Positions 8,912 to 18,084 of a stretch of DNA of 64,000 nt are shown piece after piece (position 1 is the stretch's first letter; each line of letters begins with the position of its first letter). The notes beneath the pieces were generated by a model. It did no database searches and was not told the origin of the DNA. It saw only the letters and a program-made list of their open reading frames with translations. The stretch comes from Litchfieldia salsa (lineage in GTDB: Bacteria > Bacillota > Bacilli > Bacillales > Bacillaceae_L). The stretch lies in contig NZ_FNJU01000007.1 in NCBI RefSeq assembly GCF_900104555.1, positions 62,001 through 126,000 of the forward strand. The letters run 5' to 3'. Made by a program: the position numbers and the translations under genes.

Positions 8912-9859
8912 TTATCTTGCTTTACGCCCTGATAGTTTCTTAAAAATTGTAAAAGCTGTGATAATCATGATCGACCCTACTATTGATTTAAAGAAACCAA
9001 CTGCCGCAGCAAATCCATAGTTCAAATCAATTAAACCAACACGGTATACAAACGTGTCAATAATATCACCTTTTCCATACACTAAAGTGCTGTATAAGTT
9101 AAAAATTTGATCAAAGTCCCCACTCATCATAAATGCAAGATTAATCGTGGTCACAAGCATTATCACCGGAATCAATTCAGGAATCGTAACATACCACATT
9201 TTTTTCCATCTTCCAGCACCGTCCATTTCAGCCGCTTCATACAGTGCTGGATTGATTCCAGCCATCGATGCAAGATAAATAATTGAGCCGTAACCAAATC
9301 CTTTCCAAACATCTGTTGCTACAACAGTAGCGACGAACCAGTTATTTTCCCCCAGAAAAAAGATTGATTCAAAGCCAAGACGCTCAATAAATTGATTGAC
9401 AATCCCCGTTCCTGGCGCAAGCATTTCTTTAAATATCCCTCCAAGTACAACCCAAGACAAGAAGTGAGGAAGAAAAACCATGGCTTGAACTGGATAGCGA
9501 AGGAATTTCACTCTTAATTCATTGATAAGGAGGGCAAATGTAATCGTAACCAAAGCAGTGAAGAAAAGTTTAAGGAATGCAAATCGTAATGTATTCCATA
9601 TTGCATCTCTACTTTGGGGATACTCAAAAAGATACCTAAAGTTTTCTAGCCCAACCCATTCCGACCCTCTTATTCCTAAATAGGGCTTGTAATCTTGAAA
9701 TGCCATGACAAGTCCGAACATTGGTCCATAACTAAAAATACCAATTATTATGACAGCAGGTAGAAGCATTAAATATAATTGCCAGCTATCTTTTCTTCGT
9801 TTCACTTTCTTATGGATAATCGCAGTTTCCATTTTATTCTTGCCCAAAGCAGTTTCCAT
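8912..9859 (-). CDS. Carbohydrate ABC transporter permease (LplB/YtePlike)
   Basis: A 315-residue permease, first gene of the importer operon. After a basic cytoplasmic N-terminus (KKVKRRKDSWQLY) it has the LplB-type start LMLLPAVIIIGIFSYGPMFGLVMAFQDYKP, six membrane segments, and the EAA loop NPALYEAAEMDGAGRWKKMWYVTIPELIPV. The ATG at 9859 follows AAAGGAGGTTAAAA. It pairs with the LplC-like permease 11 bp downstream. Transcription likely starts near 9895 from the repeat-bearing promoter at 9902-9972, which suggests control by the YesN-like regulator. Confidence 0.93.
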   Translation of the reverse strand: METALGKNKMETAIIHKKVKRRKDSWQLYLMLLPAVIIIGIFSYGPMFGLVMAFQDYKPYLGIRGSEWVGLENFRYLFEYPQSRDAIWNTLRFAFLKLFFTALVTITFALLINELRVKFLRYPVQAMVFLPHFLSWVVLGGIFKEMLAPGTGIVNQFIERLGFESIFFLGENNWFVATVVATDVWKGFGYGSIIYLASMAGINPALYEAAEMDGAGRWKKMWYVTIPELIPVIMLVTTINLAFMMSGDFDQIFNLYSTLVYGKGDIIDTFVYRVGLIDLNYGFAAAVGFFKSIVGSIMIITAFTIFKKLSGRKAR

Positions 9860-9901
9860 TTTTAACCTCCTTTTTGTGAATCAGAAAATTCTTACAATTT
9901 A

Positions 9902-9972
9902 ATTATACTTCCTTAGTTTCTATGTACGATATAACGCAATCTTAAGGAATGATAGCGCTTTCTTAACTTTTG
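9902..9972 (-). promoter_or_regulatory. Promoter of the ABC importer with two AraC-type direct repeats
   Basis: On the minus strand a TATAAT -10 (9902-9907) has no recognisable -35 at 17 bp (ATCGTA). Two repeats begin exactly 21 bp apart on the plus strand at 9931 (ATAACGCAATCTTAAGG) and 9952 (ATAGCGCTTTCTTAACTTTT). The second matches the repeat at 729-748 at almost every base, and the distance from -10 to first repeat (24 bp) nearly equals that of the promoter at 680-750 (23 bp). This looks like a common activator site. Confidence 0.6.
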
Positions 9973-10070
9973 TCTATTACTAAATAAAACACATTCACTC
10001 ATTATTATTTAATCTATAAATCTCCATCCAATTTACTCCCAGTGTTTTTATTTTTGTTCTATCACACCAA

Positions 10071-10104
10071 AAAGGCATAGAGAATAAAAGTCTCTAATGC
10101 CTTT
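10071..10104 (-). terminator. Intrinsic terminator downstream of the GH2 gene
   Basis: The hairpin AAAGGCAT(T)AGAGA with a short A-rich loop and one bulge is followed on the minus strand by TTTTTGG. It sits between the importer promoter and the GH2 gene and most likely ends the GH2 transcript. Confidence 0.6.
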
Positions 10105-10377
10105 CTATTGGCTTGAGTATAATTCTCATTACTCCCCAACTTCCTAACTTTTTCATTCCTTAAGTTATTCATTCACATTTGAATTGACAGCTGATTGCTC
10201 TCTTAAATTGTTACACCTTTAGCTAAGGCGCACCTCGAGAAGAAAGAATGATCGCGTGAAAGCGCAGCTATACGCTGAACTTAAGAAAAAAAAGCAATTC
10301 CAAGAGAGAATACTCTCTTTAGAAAAGCTCTTCTTACATGTAACATTATATTGAAAAGTGTCACTAGTTTTTATTTC
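10105..10377. other. Intergenic stretch without a convincing gene
   Basis: The stretch has a small hairpin at 10302-10319 (AAGAGAG, 4 nt loop, CTCTCTT). A short plus-strand frame near 10229-10353 reads RKNDRVKAQLYAELKKKKQF and lacks a start or ribosome site. It may be the tail of a lost gene, but I cannot identify it. Confidence 0.3.
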
Positions 10378-12600
10378 TCAATCATTTACTTTTTTAACTT
10401 TATTTAAAGCTTTGTTAATTTCAATAACCATTGACTCAGGAATAGAACCTCCTGCTTGTTTTATTAGTGCTTCAACAGTCATAGCATTCATTATTCTAGC
10501 CATAGATTCAGACTGTTTAACATTTTTGGCCACGTCACCGCGTTTAGACTTTGCATAATTCATCATATTGTCTAGGATTTCGGCTCCCTTAGGACTTTTC
10601 CGAATATCCGCCATAACGTCTTTAATAGAATAATAGCCCTCAGGTTGGTTCATTTCTGGATCATCAAACCAATTTATAACATCTCGTCCTTCTAATACAT
10701 AATCTTTATTCTTTGCTGACACTTTTCTTATCGTGATTTCATCTGAACAATTACCTGCTTTTACTTCAATTCTATGCTCGTCCTGAAGTTTCAATGTAAA
10801 CATAAATACTTTATTACCACTTTGCTTTTCTACTAGTTCGCCATTATTATATAGTTCAACAGAGTCATAACTTGAGTACACTTTGATTTCTGTTTCTTCT
10901 TCGTGACGATCTACATATTTTCTTCCACATAAATGTACAAAAGGTGCATTACTCCAATGCGCCTTGTATAGATAGAACGCATCCTTCTTATACTTTCGAT
11001 CAAAAGTGACAAGCCCCTTCTGATTTATGCCGTTCTCGCCACCTTCATCACGACCGTCTGCAGCGAAATCAAACATATTCCATACATGTGTTGCCCAGAG
11101 ATAAGGACGATCTTTAAACATATTTAGCATATGTTCATGGTATACAGTCTGATATTGTTCTGTATAATCCCCTTTCTCTGGAGTTGGGGTTTGTAATCTA
11201 GGATTTGCATCAGCACCATATTCAGCTAAACCAATTATTTTATCAGGATATTTTTTATGAAAATCATCAAAGAATTTATCATTATCCGTTAGGTTTCCTA
11301 GATACCAACCATAGTATAGGTTATAAGACATAATATCAGGTAAGCTTACCAATGGTTCATCAATTTCAAGCATAAAAACATGAGCCATAGTTGTTGGTCT
11401 AGTACTGTCTAGGCTGTGTGCCAAATCATTTAATATCCTATGATTCTCCATTAAATCATCCGTTACACCCGTAACAGTTATTTCGTTTGATAATCCCCAA
11501 CAAATGATCGATGGATGATTAACATTTTGTACAATTAACTCTGTCAACTGCGTTATTGTATTCTCTCTCCCATTAGGCATATGTTCCGTGATATAAGGAA
11601 TTTCAGCCCAGACGATCATTCCGTATTCATCACATAAATCATAGAAATATTGATCATGCTGATAATGGGCTAGACGTATAGTATTGGCTCCTATTTCCTT
11701 TATAATTTCGATATCCTCTATCATCATTTCTCTAGTGATAGCGTTCCCAACACCTCTTCTGTCTTGGTGACGCGATACACCTCTAAGATGATAAGGTCTA
11801 CCATTTAAGATAAACCCTTTATCTTTATCAAAAGAAAATGTTTTACAACCGAAACGACTATCTACCTGGTCGATTACGTTCTCATTTTTTATAAGCTCTG
11901 CTTTTGCTTCATATAAATATGGATCAACCATTCCATCCCATAAATGAACTTCTGGAATTTCAATACTACCAGAAGCAACTCCATCAACAACAGGAACTTC
12001 CTTAGTACCTACGCCATTAATTGTATAACGAACTGTATCTGCTTCACCTGTAACATATGATTTCAAATCTACTTTTGCAGATTTTTCATTTATTTCAGAT
12101 GTTATAATAAGACCACTACCGCCATAATAATCCATATCAAAATGACTATTAGCAACAATTACCATGTACACATCCCTATATATTCCACCATAAAAGGTAA
12201 AGTCGGCCTTTTGAGGATAAACCCGATCATTGGGACTATTATCAACAGAAACGACAAGCTCATTTTCATCTTTTAAAACTTCTGTTATGTTCACTCTAAA
12301 AGTTGAATAACCACCATCATGTGTAGATAGTTTAGTATTATTCATCCATACTTCTGCAGAAGAGTTTGCACCTCTAAATTCCAGATATACTTGATCTCCA
12401 TTATTTATTTCTGGCTTATTAAAAGTCTTGCCATACCAGCATGTTCCTCTGTAATAGTCATTTCCTCCATCTTGTCCATCAATAGCGTTCCAAGTATGGG
12501 GAATATTTATTTTCTCACCTTGTGTTGCAAATACTTTCTCTGCACCAACATTTTCTTTTACAAATTTCCAATCTTCGTTGATTAATATTGATTTTCTCAT
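10378..12600 (-). CDS. Glycoside hydrolase family 2 (beta-galactosidase/beta-glucuronidase type)
   Basis: A 740-residue cytoplasmic retaining glycosidase. Domain order is a GH2 sugar-binding jelly roll (about 1-150), an immunoglobulin-like domain (150-255), and a TIM barrel (255-560). The general acid/base is E373 in WGLSNEI and the probable nucleophile is E460 in GLAEYGAD. The barrel is followed by an immunoglobulin-like C-domain and a helical C-terminal tail of about 90 residues (from about 650) whose role is unknown. There is no signal peptide, so it acts on imported sugars. The ATG follows GAGGAGGATTAGG. Its upstream region carries a perfect inverted repeat (12760-12786). The GPH symporter at 12971 precedes it but a terminator separates the two, so it is probably its own transcription unit. 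GH2 specificity cannot be set from sequence alone. Confidence 0.9.
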   Translation of the reverse strand: MRKSILINEDWKFVKENVGAEKVFATQGEKINIPHTWNAIDGQDGGNDYYRGTCWYGKTFNKPEINNGDQVYLEFRGANSSAEVWMNNTKLSTHDGGYSTFRVNITEVLKDENELVVSVDNSPNDRVYPQKADFTFYGGIYRDVYMVIVANSHFDMDYYGGSGLIITSEINEKSAKVDLKSYVTGEADTVRYTINGVGTKEVPVVDGVASGSIEIPEVHLWDGMVDPYLYEAKAELIKNENVIDQVDSRFGCKTFSFDKDKGFILNGRPYHLRGVSRHQDRRGVGNAITREMMIEDIEIIKEIGANTIRLAHYQHDQYFYDLCDEYGMIVWAEIPYITEHMPNGRENTITQLTELIVQNVNHPSIICWGLSNEITVTGVTDDLMENHRILNDLAHSLDSTRPTTMAHVFMLEIDEPLVSLPDIMSYNLYYGWYLGNLTDNDKFFDDFHKKYPDKIIGLAEYGADANPRLQTPTPEKGDYTEQYQTVYHEHMLNMFKDRPYLWATHVWNMFDFAADGRDEGGENGINQKGLVTFDRKYKKDAFYLYKAHWSNAPFVHLCGRKYVDRHEEETEIKVYSSYDSVELYNNGELVEKQSGNKVFMFTLKLQDEHRIEVKAGNCSDEITIRKVSAKNKDYVLEGRDVINWFDDPEMNQPEGYYSIKDVMADIRKSPKGAEILDNMMNYAKSKRGDVAKNVKQSESMARIMNAMTVEALIKQAGGSIPESMVIEINKALNKVKKVND

Positions 12601-12759
12601 CCTAATCCTCCTCGTAAACTATTATCCTTACTTAATCACTCTAATTTCATAGTTATCAAATGTTTAGTTACTTTTTTATTGAAATAGCTAGATCATAAAA
12701 TAATGATAACACTTGGAAATGCACCGTTATGGTAGTTTAGTATTATTTTTATAATAAAC

Positions 12760-12786
12760 AAATAAAATTGTTAGACAATTTTATTT
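12760..12786. promoter_or_regulatory. Perfect inverted repeat upstream of GH2
   Basis: The arms AAATAAAATTGT (12760-12771) and ACAATTTTATTT (12775-12786) are perfect complements around TAG. The element is 160 bp before the GH2 start and is not followed by a T-run, so an operator is more likely than a terminator. The cognate protein is unknown. Nothing else was recognised in 12601-12845. Confidence 0.4.
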
Positions 12787-12845
12787 AATTGACCATGAAT
12801 TATCAAATACGCTTTTCCCTTTTATATCTGAATAAAATGAAAAAT

Positions 12846-12882
12846 CTGACTTTAATGATCATTGAAGGATCATTAAAGTCAG
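12846..12882 (-). terminator. Bidirectional intrinsic terminator after the GPH symporter
   Basis: A perfect 15 bp stem (CTGACTTTAATGATC with its complement) and a 7 nt loop; T-rich tracts lie on both sides. It ends the 12971-14440 transcript and isolates the GH2 promoter. Confidence 0.85.
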
Positions 12883-12970
12883 TTTCTTTTCAGTACCTAA
12901 CCTCCGCACTATAGGACAACGCTTTCAAAAACAGTCGCTTGGGTTACTGTATTCGCTTTCATTTTAATTA

Positions 12971-14440
12971 TTAACCACTTACCTTTGTATCTGGACCAGT
13001 ATTTATAATAGGTTTTTGTTTAGATGGTCTTAGTTTTTGATTATTCAGCTGTATCTCATGCATCATCTCTCTGTCTAGTGGATACCACTTCATCGCAATC
13101 AAGGTTAAAATATATCCGATCGCCGGTAAACCCATCCACAAGAACATCGCCATCCAAAAGAGCCCTGCTGTAATTGGATCTCCGGGTTGGGGTTGAGTTG
13201 TGGCATATCCGATTGCAACAATTCCCAAGGCTGTGATCGTGCTTCCAAATGATGAAATCGTTTTATCAATAAAGGCAAAAACTGCAGCAACAGTTCCTGG
13301 CATATAATTTCCAGATCTATACAGCTCATAGTCTGCAATATCGGGCACCATAGCATTTGTAAAAGCAGCAACTGCTCTTGTACTTGCAGAGTATGCGACG
13401 GACAAGATAATGAAAATAGCGGTTGGAACAGCTGCTACACTAATTTGTGTCGGCTCGATGATGGCCATGAAAGCAACTGTAGCAGCAGCCAACGCTAAAC
13501 TGATAGTCGTCCATGTAATTATGGATTTTTTTGTTCCGACTTTACCTGCCTTATTTGTTGCATAGAACAGTACAAGTAATGTTGGGATCACGTTGTACAT
13601 ATTGAAAGTCCCGAAAAACCCGTAGTTTCCAATAATTATACCAAAAACCATCGTAGCAACAACAGATTGTGTTGCAGCCTGGGATGCTAATTTATCACTG
13701 GTTCCAGCTACGATTAACACCTGCAAACCCCGGTTATTCTTAAGGAGCGACCAGGCATCTTTATAATTGATATTTTTTCCATTAGCTTTTTTGGGGAAAT
13801 TCTCATTTTTGTCTTTTTCTGAGATTGCCAAAAATGAAAGAGTTACCAAAACAATAGATATTCCTACAACCGTGTAACATAATTCCTGTAAGGCCTCAAT
13901 AGAAATAGATCCATATTTTGCAAACAATACTTTCGAGAGATAAATGCTTGTAAATGAAGCAATTATGGTTGTATACACCATAGCCCATCGGAAAATCAAC
14001 GGACGTTGGCGAGGATCGTTTGTTAGAACTGTATTACCAGTGTTAGTTGCAATACTACTTAATGTAGACCCAATAAAATATATAAGGAACGTAATCGTAT
14101 AAAATACAAGCCCTTGGCCGATTCCCCATACGAACAATACTAGTATTGATAGAATTTGGATGGTAAAACCCGTCAGCATAATGATACGGATTTTACCAAA
14201 TCTCGTTTCCATACGGTCTGTGAATACTGCAAGCAATGGATCCGTAATTCCATCAAAGATTCTTGTATAAGTGGCGATAAATCCCGCGGTTGCCACTGCA
14301 ATACCATATCCACCTACAGCAACGTAGCTAAGAAACATTGTTAATATCATTAAAAGATTGTTGATAGTCGTGTTACCAGGCCAAAGCATAATCTGCCAAA
14401 GTTTTGCACTATTATATTGAACTGTTGTGTTCTCTCCCAT
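12971..14440 (-). CDS. GPH-family sugar:cation symporter (MFS)
   Basis: A 489-residue, 12-segment inner-membrane symporter. The family motif FDGITDPLLAVFTDRMETRFGKIR lies in the first cytoplasmic loop, and NDPRQRPLIFRW matches the paralogues. It contains the typical late loop (LYRSGNYMPGTVAAVFAFIDK) with acidic and aromatic residues used in substrate coupling. It ends in a basic tail. The ATG at 14440 follows TTGGGGGAATTGTC. It stands 174 bp after the dehydrogenase gene and is probably the last member of the glycerate gene cluster. The substrate is likely a glycoside, hexuronide or related organic-acid sugar, given the neighbouring glycerate-forming enzymes; this is inference. Confidence 0.92.
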   Translation of the reverse strand: MGENTTVQYNSAKLWQIMLWPGNTTINNLLMILTMFLSYVAVGGYGIAVATAGFIATYTRIFDGITDPLLAVFTDRMETRFGKIRIIMLTGFTIQILSILVLFVWGIGQGLVFYTITFLIYFIGSTLSSIATNTGNTVLTNDPRQRPLIFRWAMVYTTIIASFTSIYLSKVLFAKYGSISIEALQELCYTVVGISIVLVTLSFLAISEKDKNENFPKKANGKNINYKDAWSLLKNNRGLQVLIVAGTSDKLASQAATQSVVATMVFGIIIGNYGFFGTFNMYNVIPTLLVLFYATNKAGKVGTKKSIITWTTISLALAAATVAFMAIIEPTQISVAAVPTAIFIILSVAYSASTRAVAAFTNAMVPDIADYELYRSGNYMPGTVAAVFAFIDKTISSFGSTITALGIVAIGYATTQPQPGDPITAGLFWMAMFLWMGLPAIGYILTLIAMKWYPLDREMMHEIQLNNQKLRPSKQKPIINTGPDTKVSG

Positions 14441-14614
14441 GACAATTCCCCCAACATATTTAATTTCCCTTGTTTCATCATATCATTGCTGCAGTATGTC
14501 TTTTTAGGTTATTTACTCTCCCAATAAATAAGCCTCGGTTTGGATTATTAGTTCATGACTAATCCTTTTCACCGTTCCTTTTTGAATATTCATTCCACAA
14601 ATTCACAAAGATTT

Positions 14615-15613
14615 TTAGCTCTTGACTCTGCCCTTTGTAAAAATACCACTTTGTGTAAGGCGGTTGACGAAACTGCTGCCTTTTCGGTAGGCTACAATAT
14701 TCTGATAAACGTATTCCAGTGCACGCTCGTCTCTGTCTGGTAAACGCGGGGTAATATGTGGTGTAATAAGAACATTTTCCATATCCCAAAGTGGGCTTTC
14801 ATTTGGTAGAGGCTCCACTTCAAAGGTATCAAGCCCAGCACCAGCAATCTTTCCGCTTTCTAGAGCCTCAATCATCACCGGTTCATCGATAAGCTCTCCA
14901 CGGCCCATGTTGATTACAAATGCCGACGGTTTCATCCAGTCAAATTCTTGTTTACCCAGTGTGTGCCATGTATGGTCGTTTAGTTCCGCGCACAAAACTA
15001 CATAATCAGAGGCTTCTAGAAGTTGCTGAAGGCTATCCTGACGGTCAGCGGAATATACTGCGTCTACATTTTCAGGTACCTCGGTAGATCGCCTCCATCC
15101 AAGGACCTTCATATCAAACATTTTTGCTAGCCTTGCAACCTCACATCCTGTTTTTCCAAGACCAAGGATACCGATGGTTTTGCCATACATACCTGTTTTA
15201 TAGAAGTAATCTCGTGTTGCTGCCCAACGGTGTTCCGATTTTGCTTTCATAAGCAATGGAATATCGTATGTCAATGAAAGCATAAACATCAGTGCATGTT
15301 CAGCAAGAGCAGGAGCAGAGCGACCTGATGAACTTGTCAGAATTATCCCTCTCTCAAAAATCTCAGGTCTGGCAGATTTATCTAAACCTGCTCGACAGCA
15401 GTGGATCCAACGCAGATTGGGTCCAGTAAGGATTAAATCATCCACATCACTATTTAAAATCGCAACATCCACTTTCTGGATGGCTTCGGCTATTATCTCT
15501 GTATCATTCGGTATACAAAATATCACCTCTGCTGGTTCAAGAGCCTTGCGAAGCTGTTCCTGATTTTCAGGGGTTAGATACGTAGTAACAAGAGCAGAAT
15601 GGATTTCTGGCAT
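14615..15613 (-). CDS. D-2-hydroxyacid dehydrogenase, NAD(P)-dependent
   Basis: A 332-residue cytosolic oxidoreductase of the 2-hydroxyacid dehydrogenase family, which reduces 2-oxoacids such as glyoxylate or hydroxypyruvate to the D-hydroxyacid. The Rossmann motif is GILGLGKTG (148-156). Catalytic residues are visible: R238 in NMGRGE, E267 in FEVEP and H286 in LITPHIT. The N-terminal substrate domain has the usual RWIHCCRAGLD loop. The ATG follows AAGGAGGATATTATACT. It begins 43 bp after the glycerate kinase gene, so the two are one operon. That context points to a glyoxylate/hydroxypyruvate reductase feeding D-glycerate, though other 2-oxoacids are possible. Confidence 0.88.
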   Translation of the reverse strand: MPEIHSALVTTYLTPENQEQLRKALEPAEVIFCIPNDTEIIAEAIQKVDVAILNSDVDDLILTGPNLRWIHCCRAGLDKSARPEIFERGIILTSSSGRSAPALAEHALMFMLSLTYDIPLLMKAKSEHRWAATRDYFYKTGMYGKTIGILGLGKTGCEVARLAKMFDMKVLGWRRSTEVPENVDAVYSADRQDSLQQLLEASDYVVLCAELNDHTWHTLGKQEFDWMKPSAFVINMGRGELIDEPVMIEALESGKIAGAGLDTFEVEPLPNESPLWDMENVLITPHITPRLPDRDERALEYVYQNIVAYRKGSSFVNRLTQSGIFTKGRVKS

Positions 15614-15656
15614 AGTATAATATCCTCCTTATTTTTCCACCTATTTTTAATACACT

Positions 15657-16835
15657 TTAGACATGGTTTTTCATTTTAGATTGTATAATTCTTTGTCGGG
15701 TTCGTACATCACTTATTTCTTTCAGCAAACAAGCAATATTTCTAGCTGCATTAGCCAGGAGAGCTTCTGCATTTTTCATACATTCCTCCAAAGCCATTGG
15801 TCCAGTAGTGATTGAATGACAGCTAATGAAATGGTTATACAACTCTTCATAGCCTTTCCCAAGACTTCCAGAGAGCAGAATGGTCTTTATCCCTGCTTCA
15901 TTTGCCAGTTCTGCTACAAAGGATGGCACTTTCCCAAACAATGTCTGGTGGTCACTTTGTCCTTCACCTGTTATAGCAAAATCAGCATCTTTCATTTTAC
16001 CTTTCAAATCTGTCGCATCTGCCACTATTTTAGAACCTGATTCAATCTTTGCATTTAATAATAGAAAAGCAAATCCTAGTCCACCAGCTGCACCTGCACC
16101 AGGAATACTTTGAACATCTCTTCCGACATGACCTTCTATCAAACTTGCATATCGATACATTGCTTGATCGTACTCTTCCAAATGCTCTTCCCTCACACCT
16201 TTTTGTGGCCCAAATATATATGTGGCACCATTTTCACCACATAAAGGACTATCAACATCGCTTGCAATTCTAAAATGACAGTCTTTGATAATAGGATTTA
16301 ATGTTTTAAAATCAACCTTTTTCACATTGTAAATTGATCCACCTACGGGTGGAACCTCTTTATTATTTTCTTCTAAAAATTGAACACCTAATGCTTGAAG
16401 CATTCCTAAGCCACCATCATTTGTAGAGCTTCCGCCAAGGCAAACAATAAATTCACGGTATCCATCCTTTGCTGCTTTAAGGATCACATCTCCAATTCCA
16501 TAGGTTGATGTATTTAAAGGATTTCGTTTGTCAATCGGAACCATCGGTAATCCTGAAATAGCAGCAATTTCTATGACAGCTGTTTTTCCATCTCCCAAGA
16601 CACCATATTCAGTTGCCACATGTTTCATTAGTGGACCTGGCGAGGTAACCTGAAAACGTTTACCATTCGTAGCAAACAATAATGTCTCAAGAGTCCCTTC
16701 ACCACCATCAGCCATAGGATTTATCTCAACTTGAACATCTGGAATATTTTTAATAAGTGCTTTTTGAATAATCTTCCCAACCTGTAAAGCGGTCAAACTC
16801 CCTTTAAAGGAGTCAGGCGCAACAACTATTTTCAT
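15657..16835 (-). CDS. Glycerate kinase (GarK/GlxK family)
   Basis: A 392-residue cytosolic kinase that phosphorylates D-glycerate (to 2-phosphoglycerate in the GarK/GlxK class). It starts MKIVVAPDSFKGSLTALQVG and carries the family hallmarks NPMADGGEGTLETL, CLGGSSTNDGGLGMLQALG and GAGAAGGLGFAF. Length is normal (about 380) with a short basic C-terminal tail. The ATG follows AGGTGGGAAA. It sits between the GarR-type reductase and the 2-hydroxyacid dehydrogenase. A cre-like site (17038-17051) lies upstream. A decayed second copy of this gene with its leader is found at 23461-23779, next to a CdaR regulator, so this locus arose by a duplication. Confidence 0.95.
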   Translation of the reverse strand: MKIVVAPDSFKGSLTALQVGKIIQKALIKNIPDVQVEINPMADGGEGTLETLLFATNGKRFQVTSPGPLMKHVATEYGVLGDGKTAVIEIAAISGLPMVPIDKRNPLNTSTYGIGDVILKAAKDGYREFIVCLGGSSTNDGGLGMLQALGVQFLEENNKEVPPVGGSIYNVKKVDFKTLNPIIKDCHFRIASDVDSPLCGENGATYIFGPQKGVREEHLEEYDQAMYRYASLIEGHVGRDVQSIPGAGAAGGLGFAFLLLNAKIESGSKIVADATDLKGKMKDADFAITGEGQSDHQTLFGKVPSFVAELANEAGIKTILLSGSLGKGYEELYNHFISCHSITTGPMALEECMKNAEALLANAARNIACLLKEISDVRTRQRIIQSKMKNHV

Positions 16836-16975
16836 TTTCCCACCTTTTTCTGATGATTTTATATAACCTTATTAAACTAACTATAAAAAGGTACTAGAAA
16901 CATTGGGTATGTTGACCAAAAAACGGAAAAAAGAATTGGGCATTCGCACAATATATATATCTATTTCCAGATCAA
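16836..16975. repeat. Glycerate kinase leader, duplicated at about 23780-23935
   Basis: The leader of the intact kinase gene matches the sequence 23780-23935 nearly base for base at first (GGGCATTCGCACAATATA and AGAAACATTGGGTAT occur in both). Similarity fades where the other copy enters the 3' end of the CdaR gene (GATCAACT in both). It marks one edge of the duplicated segment. Confidence 0.75.
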
Positions 16976-17037
16976 CTCTAAACCAATACTAATAATGAGA
17001 AGGAAACTATTAATCCATCCCCTTCCCATCCCTTTTA

Positions 17038-17051
17038 TGTAAACGTTTTAC
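17038..17051. promoter_or_regulatory. cre-like CcpA site before glycerate kinase
   Basis: TGTAAACGTTTTAC matches 12 of the 14 cre positions (TGNAANCGNWWNCA). It lies in the 307 bp gap between the reductase and kinase genes, about 200 bp before the kinase start. Carbon catabolite repression is inferred. Apart from this site and the duplicated leader, nothing else was seen in the gap. Confidence 0.45.
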
Positions 17052-17142
17052 TTCAACTTTACTTAATTTCTACTATTATTTAAAATTGAGTACTATGACG
17101 AGACGTATTATTTTCTTCTAAATCATTTTCTTCTTCCCTAAA

Positions 17143-18027
17143 CTATCGACCAATGTGGATGCCTGTCAGATTTTCATAATATTTGGCAATGGCAGAATGA
17201 TCATTATCACCATGGCCATTGTGATGTAAGTATTGTAAAATCTCTTGGACCCCTGCAGTCATAGGTACATGTGCACCTACAGAATGAGCACAATCTAAGG
17301 CATTTTTCAAGTCTTTGATATGCAGGTCAATTTTAAAACCTGGTTCGTCATTACCCGAAATCATCATTGGTGCCTTGGCATTCATCACAGTTGAACCTGC
17401 CAATCCCCCTTTAATAGCCTCAAAAACCAACTGTGGATCAACATCTGCCTTCTGAGCCAATGTCAATGCTTCAGCTAAAGCCTGGATGTTACATGCCACA
17501 ATGATCTGATTTGCTAACTTCGTCGTATTCCCTGCACCAATTTCTCCGCAGCGAACTACAGATGCCCCCATTGTTTCTAACAACGCTTTATATTTATCAA
17601 ATACTTCCTGCTTTCCACCTACCATAAAGCTAAGGGAGCCATCGATGGCTTTCGGCTCTCCCCCTGATACAGGAGCATCCAGCATCTCTACGCCTTTTAT
17701 AGCCAGTTGAGCTGCAATCTCTTTACTTGCCACAGGATTAATTGAACTCATATCAATAAACACCTGTCCTGCTTTCATGTAATTTGCAACACCATCTTCT
17801 CCAAGCATAACAGACTTCACATGAGGTGAATTTGGCAACATAGTCAAGACAACATCACAAGAAGAGCCAATTTCTGAGTTTGTTCCTGCTTTGGCACCTA
17901 ATTCTACTAGTTCATCAACCGAAGATCTGTTGTGATCATTAACCACTAAATCAGTGTAACCCCCACGAAGAATATTCTTTGCCATAGGTTTACCCATGAT
18001 TCCTAAACCAATTAATCCTATTCTCAT
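17143..18027 (-). CDS. Tartronate semialdehyde (2-hydroxy-3-oxopropionate) reductase, GarR type
   Basis: A 294-residue beta-hydroxyacid dehydrogenase that reduces tartronate semialdehyde to D-glycerate with NAD(P)H. It shows the Rossmann motif GLIGLGIMGKPMA at the N-terminus, the substrate motif DAPVSGGEPKAIDGSL (about 117-132), and the catalytic K170 in GAGNTTKLANQ. I chose the ATG at 18027 because it begins MRIGLIG right after GGAGGTATTTAAG; the frame could be extended to 18054 without a ribosome site. It follows the AraC regulator by 57 bp and precedes glycerate kinase, its metabolic next step. A related beta-hydroxyacid dehydrogenase function (for example 3-hydroxyisobutyrate) is less likely here. 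Confidence 0.9.
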   Translation of the reverse strand: MRIGLIGLGIMGKPMAKNILRGGYTDLVVNDHNRSSVDELVELGAKAGTNSEIGSSCDVVLTMLPNSPHVKSVMLGEDGVANYMKAGQVFIDMSSINPVASKEIAAQLAIKGVEMLDAPVSGGEPKAIDGSLSFMVGGKQEVFDKYKALLETMGASVVRCGEIGAGNTTKLANQIIVACNIQALAEALTLAQKADVDPQLVFEAIKGGLAGSTVMNAKAPMMISGNDEPGFKIDLHIKDLKNALDCAHSVGAHVPMTAGVQEILQYLHHNGHGDNDHSAIAKYYENLTGIHIGR

Positions 18028-18084
18028 CTTAAATACCTCCAAAGTACGTATCATTATATTTTGGTTTCATTTTAAATTACACGA

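Noticed and set aside
10229-10353. A short plus-strand frame resembling the end of a coiled-coil protein
   Set aside because: It has no start, no ribosome site and no recognised family; kept only as a note on the intergenic stretch.
12915-12928. A cre-like sequence GGACAACGCTTTCA after the GPH symporter
   Set aside because: It lies between the symporter stop and its terminator, where a cre site would have no clear promoter to act on.
13105-13371. An 88-codon frame inside the GPH symporter gene
   Set aside because: Same-strand overlap in another frame of a clear membrane protein; no start signal.
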